From contig JAEWJH010000096.1 of NCBI GenBank assembly GCA_023386635.1, positions 1 to 16,725 on the forward strand: a stretch of 16,725 bases of DNA. The letters are read 5' to 3'. This document shows positions 8,904 through 14,016 of the stretch, piece by piece (the first letter of the stretch is position 1; each line of letters begins with the position of its first letter). The notes beneath the pieces are model-generated. The model ran no database searches, had not been told where the DNA came from, and saw only the letters and a list, made by a program, of their open reading frames with translations. A program made the position numbers and the translations under genes. The DNA is from Pseudomonadota bacterium (GTDB lineage Bacteria; Pseudomonadota; Alphaproteobacteria; Rhizobiales; Xanthobacteraceae).

Positions 8904-8978
8904 CTGCGATTATGTCAGTCCCGGCCAAAGCCCCCGCCGGAACGGCTCCCTCTGTTTGCCGATTTATTTGTGGTTCCC

Positions 8979-9001
8979 GCCGATCGGCACCGTGATCACG
9001 G
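8979..9001. promoter_or_regulatory. Two adjacent perfect palindromes upstream of the efflux operon
   Basis: GCCGATCGGC (8979-8988) and CCGTGATCACGG (8990-9001) are each perfect palindromes, separated by one A. Their GATC centres are 12 bp apart. They lie in the roughly 234-bp divergent region between the pump adaptor and xth, about 75-100 bp upstream of the adaptor start. A paired operator for a dimeric repressor is the natural guess. The rest of 8904-9137 holds no recognisable gene and no confident promoter. Confidence 0.4.
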
Positions 9002-9137
9002 CATTTCTAGCATATATCCTGCCCGAAATGCATCGACCCCGCCGCCGCTGGTAAACGTGCGCTTTTCGCATTGAACGGGCGTCCCGGCCAAACCCTGCGG
9101 CCTTTCTCGGGCCAATCAACACCGCGAGGCCCGTTTC

Positions 9138-9920
9138 GTGCTGATCGCCACCTGGAACGTAAACTCCGTGCGTCAACGGCTGGAGGGCCTGACCGCCTGG
9201 CTCAAGGAACGTCAACCGGACGTCGTCTGCCTCCAGGAAATCAAATGCATGGACGACGCCTTCCCGCGCGAGCCGATCGAGGCGCTGGGCTATCACGTAG
9301 CGGTCCACGGCCAGAAGACGTTCAATGGCGTCGCCATCCTGTCCAAGCTGCCGCTGGAAGATGTGAGCCGCGGCCTGATCGGCGACGAGGACGATGTGCA
9401 GGCCCGGTTTCTTGAGGCCGTGGTCTCAGGCCCGGCGGGCGCGGTGCGGGTGGTGAGTCTGTATCTGCCCAACGGCAACCCGCCAGATACCGAAAAATAT
9501 AGCTATAAGCTCAGTTGGATAGACAGGCTTATTGCCTTTTCACTTGAACGATTGAAGCTGGAAGAACCGCTGGTTCTCGCTGGCGATTACAACGTCATCC
9601 CCACTGCCGCCGACGCCAAAAACCCCGCCGCATGGGTCAATGACGCGCTGTTCCTGCCGCAGACCCGGGCGCGCTTCCAGGCGCTGGTCAATCTCGGCCT
9701 CACCGACGCGTTACGCGCGGTGAGCGATGCCCGCGACCTCTACACGTTTTGGGATTATCAGGCCGGCGCCTGGCAGAAGAACAACGGCATCCGCATCGAC
9801 CATCTGCTGGTCTCGCCGCAGGCCGCGGACCGTCTGGTGGCCGCCGGCGTCGACAAGCATGTGCGTGCCTGGGAAAAGCCCTCGGACCATGTCCCGGTCT
9901 GGATCGAGCTTCGGGACTAG
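9138..9920 (+). CDS. xth: Exodeoxyribonuclease III / AP endonuclease (ExoIII family)
   Basis: This Mg-dependent base-excision-repair nuclease cleaves DNA at abasic sites and removes 3' blocks. The protein of 260 residues is full length. All the classical active-site positions are visible: N7 in TWNVNS, E34 in CLQEIKC, Y109 in SLYLPNG, D150 and N152 in LAGDYNV, D221 in IRIDHLL, and D250-H251 in PSDHVPVW. The start is GTG at 9138, which places LIATWNVNS directly at the N-terminus as in the family. The CGAGG at 9125-9129 is a suitable ribosome site eight bases upstream. The gene is divergent from the efflux operon and converges on exoR with only six bases between the stops. A paralogue elsewhere in the genome is possible, so the exact role (xthA1/xthA2) is unclear. 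Confidence 0.94.
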   Translation: MLIATWNVNSVRQRLEGLTAWLKERQPDVVCLQEIKCMDDAFPREPIEALGYHVAVHGQKTFNGVAILSKLPLEDVSRGLIGDEDDVQARFLEAVVSGPAGAVRVVSLYLPNGNPPDTEKYSYKLSWIDRLIAFSLERLKLEEPLVLAGDYNVIPTAADAKNPAAWVNDALFLPQTRARFQALVNLGLTDALRAVSDARDLYTFWDYQAGAWQKNNGIRIDHLLVSPQAADRLVAAGVDKHVRAWEKPSDHVPVWIELRD

Positions 9921-9926
9921 GCCGGA

Positions 9927-10745
9927 TCAGTCGCGGCGGGTCTGCAGCCAGCGCTCAAGATACAACAGAGCGAGCGAGCGCTCATCGTCCGTCGCTTGCG
10001 AGAACGCGCTGTCGTAGAGCTTCGAGACCCACAATTCGCCGGCTGGCGCACTATCCTTGGCCAGCGTCAACCACATCAGGCCGCGCGCGGACTGCCGCGG
10101 CACGCCCTCGCCGGCAAACAGCATGGCGCCGAGCTGCGCCTGGGCCTGGTACTGGCCCTTGTGAGCGGCTGCGTTGAACCAGCGGGCCGCTTGGCGCACA
10201 TCCTTCGGCGCGCCGTTCCCCTCGAGATAGAGCCGCGCCAGATTGAACTGCGCCTCGGCATCGCCGAAATAGGTCGCGGCATAGGCGAACATCTGACGCG
10301 CGCGCGCGGCGTCGGCCTTCACCCGGGTCTTCGGGATGCCGTCGAGATAGTAGTGACCGAGCGCGACGAAGGCGTTGGCCACGAACCGCGCCTGCGGCGT
10401 GCCCGGGCTGTCGTCGGCGTGGGCGTTCGCGATCCGGCTGAAATAGTCGAATGCGCGCAGATCGTCCTGCGGCACGCCATCGCCTTCGGCATACATCCGG
10501 CCGAGCTTCCACTGGGCCATCGGGTGGCCCTTCTCGGCGGCGTATTCGAGCGAGGTCACCGCCTTGGCCTTGTCGGTCTTGAGCGCGGCGGCGCCGTAGC
10601 GAAACGCTTCCATCGGCGACGGAATGGCGCTGTCCGACGGCTGGTTGCCGTCGAACGCCAGAGCCGGCATGGCTCCAACCACCGGCCCGAAAATCAGGCC
10701 GGCCGTCAGAACCGCCACCAGCCGGATGCGCTCACTCATCCGCAT
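9927..10745 (-). CDS. exoR: Periplasmic Sel1-repeat protein, ExoR-like regulator
   Basis: This secreted Sel1/TPR-like protein of 272 residues resembles rhizobial ExoR, the periplasmic inhibitor of the ExoS-ChvI two-component system that controls exopolysaccharide and motility in Sinorhizobium and Agrobacterium. A signal peptide is clear: basic MRMSERIR, a hydrophobic core, and cleavage after ALA at 28-30 before FDG. Sel1-type units are visible, including YAAEKGHPMAQWKLGRMY (about 68-85, then GDGVPQDD), ATYFGDAEAQFNLARLY (about 157-173) and AAHKGQYQAQAQLGAML (about 193-209). ATG at 10745 is preferred over ATG at 10739 because AAGG lies six bases upstream. The start region overlaps the ilvD end by 14 bp, so translation is probably coupled. 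No exoS/chvI genes are in the window, so regulatory function is inferred from homology. Confidence 0.82.
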   Translation of the reverse strand: MRMSERIRLVAVLTAGLIFGPVVGAMPALAFDGNQPSDSAIPSPMEAFRYGAAALKTDKAKAVTSLEYAAEKGHPMAQWKLGRMYAEGDGVPQDDLRAFDYFSRIANAHADDSPGTPQARFVANAFVALGHYYLDGIPKTRVKADAARARQMFAYAATYFGDAEAQFNLARLYLEGNGAPKDVRQAARWFNAAAHKGQYQAQAQLGAMLFAGEGVPRQSARGLMWLTLAKDSAPAGELWVSKLYDSAFSQATDDERSLALLYLERWLQTRRD

Positions 10746-12474
10746 AGGAGACCTTCTCCTTGGCGGCGCCGGGATGCGTCACAGCGCCGTTCACGGCCGG
10801 GCCGACCTGCTGCGAATATTTCCAGAGGTAGCCAGACCCGGCGTGGTTTTCACGCGGCTTCCAGTCCTTCTTGCGGCGGGCGAGTTCCTCGTCCGACAGG
10901 CGCACATTCAACGTACCATTTTCGCCGTCGAGCTCGATGATGTCGCCATCCTTGAGCAGCGCGATCGGGCCGCCGACCGCCGCTTCCGGCCCGACATGGC
11001 CAACACAGAACCCGCGTGTCGCGCCGGAGAACCGGCCGTCGGTGATGAGAGCGACCTTGTTGCCCATGCCCTGGCCGTAAAGCGCGGCCGTGGTCGAGAG
11101 CATTTCCCGCATGCCGGGACCGCCGCGCGGCCCTTCGTAGCGGATCACCAGAACATCACCCTCTTTGTACTTCTTGTCCTTGACCGCCGCGAAGCACGCC
11201 TCTTCGCCGTCGAAGCAACGCGCCGGGCCGGTGAATTTGAGATGATCCTTCGGCATGCCGGCAACCTTCACGATCGCACCTTCCGGCGCGAGGTTACCTT
11301 TGAGGCCGACGACGCCGCCGGTCGGCGACAGCGGCCGGTTGGCCGGCAAAACGACGTCCTGCTGGTCGTTCCACTTCACTTTCGCAAGATTCTCCGCGAT
11401 CGTCCGGCCCGTTACCGTGATGCAGTCGCCATGCAGGTAGCCGTGGTCGAGCAGCGTCTTCATCAGCAACGGGATGCCGCCAACCTCGAACATGTCCTTG
11501 GCGACATAACGGCCGCCCGGTTTCAAATCCGCGATATATGGTGTCTTTTTGAAGATTTCGGCGACATCGAACAATGTGAACTCGATGCCGCATTCGTGCG
11601 CGATCGCCGGCAGATGCAGCGCCGCGTTGGTCGAGCCGCCGGATGCTGCCACCGTCGCGGCCGCATTCTCCAGCGCCTTGCGGGTAACGATGTCGCGCGG
11701 GCGGAGGCCGGACTTGATCAACTCCACCACCTGCTCGCCGGCGGTCATGCAGAACCGGTCGCGGATTTCGTAGGGCGCCGGCGCGCCGGCCGAATATGGC
11801 AAAGCAAGGCCGATCGCCTCGGACACAGTCGCCATGGTGTTGGCGGTGAACTGCGCGCCGCAGGCGCCCGCCGACGGGCACGCCACCTGCTCCAGCTCAT
11901 CGAGGTCGTCGTCCGACATGGCGCCGACCGAGTGCTTGCCGACCGCCTCGAACATGTCCTGAACGGTGACCACCTGGCCGCGGAAATTGCCGGGCAGGAT
12001 CGAGCCGCCATAGATGAAGATCGACGGCACGTTGAGGCGCACCATCGCCATCATCATGCCCGGAAGGGATTTGTCGCAGCCGGCCAGGCCGACCAGCGCA
12101 TCGTAGCCGTGGCCACGCATGGTCAGCTCGACCGAGTCGGCGATCACCTCGCGCGACGGCAGCGAGGCGTACATGCCGGCATGGCCCATGGCGATGCCGT
12201 CGGTCACGGTGATGGTGCAGAACTCGCGCGGAGTGCCGCCGGCGGCGGCGACGCCCTTCTTCACGGCTTGCGCCTGGCGCATCAGCGAGATGTTGCAGGG
12301 GGCGGCTTCATTCCAGCAGGACGCGACGCCGACGAAAGGCTGATGGATCTGTTCCTTGGTGAGGCCCATCGCATAGTAGTAGGACCGGTGCGGAGCGCGC
12401 TCGGGTCCCTCGGTGACACGGCGGCTGGGCAGCTTGGATTTCAGATCGGTGGTGTTGGAAGTCTTGGCGTCCAT
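10732..12474 (-). CDS. ilvD: Dihydroxy-acid dehydratase
   Basis: This cytoplasmic Fe-S enzyme dehydrates 2,3-dihydroxy-isovalerate and 2,3-dihydroxy-3-methylvalerate to the 2-oxo acids in valine, leucine and isoleucine synthesis. It has 580 residues, slightly longer than the shortest family members. Candidate cluster ligands are C60 (WNEAAPCN), C133 (GCDKSLPG) and C205 (SAGACGAQF). D92 (TDGIAMGH) and D134 fit the Mg site, and SGATRGFC near the C-terminus is the conserved Ser region. The ATG at 12474 (MDAKT) agrees with relatives, although the ribosome site is poor (a G-run 12 or more bases upstream). The stop overlaps the exoR start by 14 bp. The upstream gap of about 250 bp to mpg holds several inverted repeats but no Ile/Val/Leu-rich leader peptide that I can see. 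Confidence 0.96.
   Translation of the reverse strand: MDAKTSNTTDLKSKLPSRRVTEGPERAPHRSYYYAMGLTKEQIHQPFVGVASCWNEAAPCNISLMRQAQAVKKGVAAAGGTPREFCTITVTDGIAMGHAGMYASLPSREVIADSVELTMRGHGYDALVGLAGCDKSLPGMMMAMVRLNVPSIFIYGGSILPGNFRGQVVTVQDMFEAVGKHSVGAMSDDDLDELEQVACPSAGACGAQFTANTMATVSEAIGLALPYSAGAPAPYEIRDRFCMTAGEQVVELIKSGLRPRDIVTRKALENAAATVAASGGSTNAALHLPAIAHECGIEFTLFDVAEIFKKTPYIADLKPGGRYVAKDMFEVGGIPLLMKTLLDHGYLHGDCITVTGRTIAENLAKVKWNDQQDVVLPANRPLSPTGGVVGLKGNLAPEGAIVKVAGMPKDHLKFTGPARCFDGEEACFAAVKDKKYKEGDVLVIRYEGPRGGPGMREMLSTTAALYGQGMGNKVALITDGRFSGATRGFCVGHVGPEAAVGGPIALLKDGDIIELDGENGTLNVRLSDEELARRKKDWKPRENHAGSGYLWKYSQQVGPAVNGAVTHPGAAKEKVSYADE
10746..10760 (-). promoter_or_regulatory. Hairpin covering the exoR Shine-Dalgarno, inside the ilvD end
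   Basis: On the minus strand AGGAGA, then AGG, then TCTCCT lies immediately before the exoR ATG at 10745. The hexamers pair perfectly into a six-bp stem with a three-base loop, and both purine-rich candidate ribosome sites (AGGAG and GAAGG) lie within it. The sequence also encodes part of the IlvD C-terminus, so ribosomes finishing ilvD would melt it. This supports translational coupling of exoR to ilvD; it has not been shown experimentally. Confidence 0.5.
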
Positions 12475-12723
12475 GGTACTCGTCAGGGCCCCCCGACCCT
12501 ATGCGCCGTCCGCAGCGGGGTTCGGCCTACCCCCATCCCCGACCACGTTGGCTCGCACCGTCAGCCTTCGTTCCGAGGACTGTTTTGGTGTCCGGGAACC
12601 GTGTGGCCAAATCGCGGCGCGTGCCACCACTGATACGGTTCGCGCGTTAATTGTTCTCCCACTGTTGCCGGCCAGACACAGATCGGCCAAAGGCCGATAC
12701 AGACAATCGTCCCGCCTCACCTC
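12475..12723. other. Divergent ilvD/mpg intergenic region with several inverted repeats
   Basis: This stretch of about 250 bp holds no credible gene. A 73-codon frame on the minus strand (12499-12720) lacks any family resemblance and has no run of branched-chain residues. Three dyads are visible: GAACCGT/ACGGTTC (12596-12602 and 12635-12641) enclosing GTGGC/GCCAC (12603-12607 and 12623-12627); GGGGT/ACCCC (12517-12521 and 12529-12533); and ATCGGCC/GGCCGAT (12682-12688 and 12692-12698). Promoters for both genes must lie here, but none matches consensus well. Confidence 0.5.
12682..12698. repeat. Perfect 7-bp inverted repeat upstream of mpg
   Basis: ATCGGCC and GGCCGAT are separated by AAA, ending 25 bases before the mpg ATG. 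It could be an operator for mpg, a hairpin in its leader, or a structure in the distal ilvD leader. There is no T-run to make it a terminator. Confidence 0.4.
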
Positions 12724-13302
12724 ATGCTCGCAACCGCGAAACTAACCCGCCCCTTCTTCAACCGCCCGGTGCTCGCCGTCGCGCGCGACCTGATCGGCGC
12801 GACGCTGCTCGTTAACGGTGTTGGTGGGCGCATCGTCGAGGTCGAGGCCTATCACCAGACCGAACCGGCAGCGCACAGCTATCGCGGCCTCACCCCGCGC
12901 ACGGCGGTGATGTTCGGGCCACCGGGCCACGCTTACGTCTACCGCTCCTACGGTCTGCACTGGTGTCTGAATTTCGTCTGTGAAGCCGAAGGATCGGCGG
13001 CGGCCGTGCTGATCCGGGCGATCGAGCCACTGGAGGGACTTGCGGCGATGCACAAGCGGCGCGCCGGCATCGACGATCCGCGCCTTCTGTGCGCCGGTCC
13101 GGGGCGGCTCTGTGCCGCCATGAACGTCACGGTTACCCAGAACGGTTTACCGCTGGACCGCTCTCCCTTCGAGTTGCGGGCGCGCCCCGACAAGCCGGAG
13201 ATCATCACCGGCCAGCGCATCGGCATCACCAAGGCTGTCGAAAAGCCGTGGCGATTCGGATTGAAGGGATCGCGCTATCTCAGCAAGCCGTTCAAGGCAT
13301 GA
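12724..13302 (+). CDS. mpg: 3-methyladenine DNA glycosylase (AAG/MPG family)
   Basis: This base-excision-repair glycosylase removes alkylated purines. It has 192 residues, normal for the bacterial form. By comparison with human AAG, the catalytic Glu is E41 with Y43 (VEVEAYHQ), H51 (AAHSYRG) fits the second pocket residue, Y76 (RSYGLHW) fits the intercalating tyrosine, and N83 fits the pocket Asn. The C-terminal GQRIGITKAVEKPWRFGLKGSRYLS is family typical. The ATG at 12724 has no Shine-Dalgarno (the preceding bases are pyrimidine-rich, CCCGCCTCACCTC), so it may be leaderless or weakly translated. The end of the gene overlaps the ancestral end of the convergent epimerase gene by 11 bp. Together with xth it makes two repair genes in the window, though they are not in one operon. 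Confidence 0.93.
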   Translation: MLATAKLTRPFFNRPVLAVARDLIGATLLVNGVGGRIVEVEAYHQTEPAAHSYRGLTPRTAVMFGPPGHAYVYRSYGLHWCLNFVCEAEGSAAAVLIRAIEPLEGLAAMHKRRAGIDDPRLLCAGPGRLCAAMNVTVTQNGLPLDRSPFELRARPDKPEIITGQRIGITKAVEKPWRFGLKGSRYLSKPFKA

Positions 13303-14016
13303 GCCGGAAGGACGCATCGAAGCCGAATTCCCGCTTCGCCTTTTCGCTCGATACGACCCCGTCGTCCTCGGCGATATTGTAGAGCCGGGGCCGCCGCGCC
13401 GCACCGCCTGCACGGCAGCCTGCGCCGCCGCATCGACATGGATCGCGGGTGGCTTCGGCGTCATGTCGCTCCAGGTGCCGGGGCCGTAAAGAAAGCCGTA
13501 GCGCAGCACCAGCCCGTCGATCCCGCTCGTCTCGAGCACCGCGCGCTCCAGCGCCCGCACGCCGTCGATGGTCAGGGCGCGGCTCGGGTCGTCGCTGTCG
13601 TCCAGCGGGTCGCTTTCGACCCGCACGCCCGGCGCCGGGGCGTAAACGAAAGCGATGCTCTGGGCGACGACACGGCGCACACCGGCGGCCGCAGCCGCCG
13701 CCATCAGATTGCGCGTGCCGTCGATCCGAAGCCGCGCATTGCGCGTCAGCGCGTCGGCATAGCCGGGCGTACCGGGCGCGCTCGGGAGATCGGTAAGTTG
13801 ATGCACGACCACATCAGGCGCGGCCGCATCGACCGCGCGGCGAACCGCCTCGGCATCGAACATATCGACGACGACAGGCGTCGCGCCGAGCGTGCTCAAC
13901 GCGCGGCCTTTCGCCGGCGTGCGCGTGGTGCCGGTAACGGCGATGCCACCGTCGCGCAGCAACCGCACCATGCGCCGGCCGATGACGCCGGTCGCCCCCG
14001 CCAGAAAAACCCTCAC
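13292..14016 (-). pseudogene. NAD(P)-binding epimerase/dehydratase-family gene with a frameshift near the 3' end
   Basis: This extended-SDR-like protein has a Rossmann GATGVIGRR motif (7-15), HQLTDLPSAPGTP, AQSIAFVYAPAPG and LRYGFLYGPGTW; no classical YxxxK catalytic motif is clear. The start is GTG at 14016, overlapping the valS stop by four bases (GTGA), with AAGGAG six bases upstream. After G211 (about 13384-13386) the frame runs on for 78 unrelated residues to a stop at 13147, deep in antisense mpg. Shifting by one base restores LYNIAEDDGVV...EKAKREFGFDASFRL and a TGA at 13292-13294, the normal end of this family, giving about 241 residues. One base seems lost in the GGCGGCCCCGG stretch. 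This may be a real mutation or a homopolymer sequencing error. The Rossmann core is untouched, so partial function is conceivable. Confidence 0.8.

Noticed and set aside
8964..9308. Minus-strand frame of 114 codons across the xth start
   Set aside because: It is antisense to the conserved N-terminus of xth and shows no motif. The spacer portion alone is too short to support a gene.
10624..12633. Long plus-strand open frame (669 codons) opposite ilvD and part of exoR
   Set aside because: It is antisense to the clearly conserved ilvD, is rich in Arg, His and Ala, and shows no family motif. High GC lowers stop frequency in this frame.
12499..12720. Possible leader peptide for ilvD (73 codons, minus strand)
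   Set aside because: It lacks clustered Ile, Leu or Val codons and covers nearly the whole spacer without any conserved feature.
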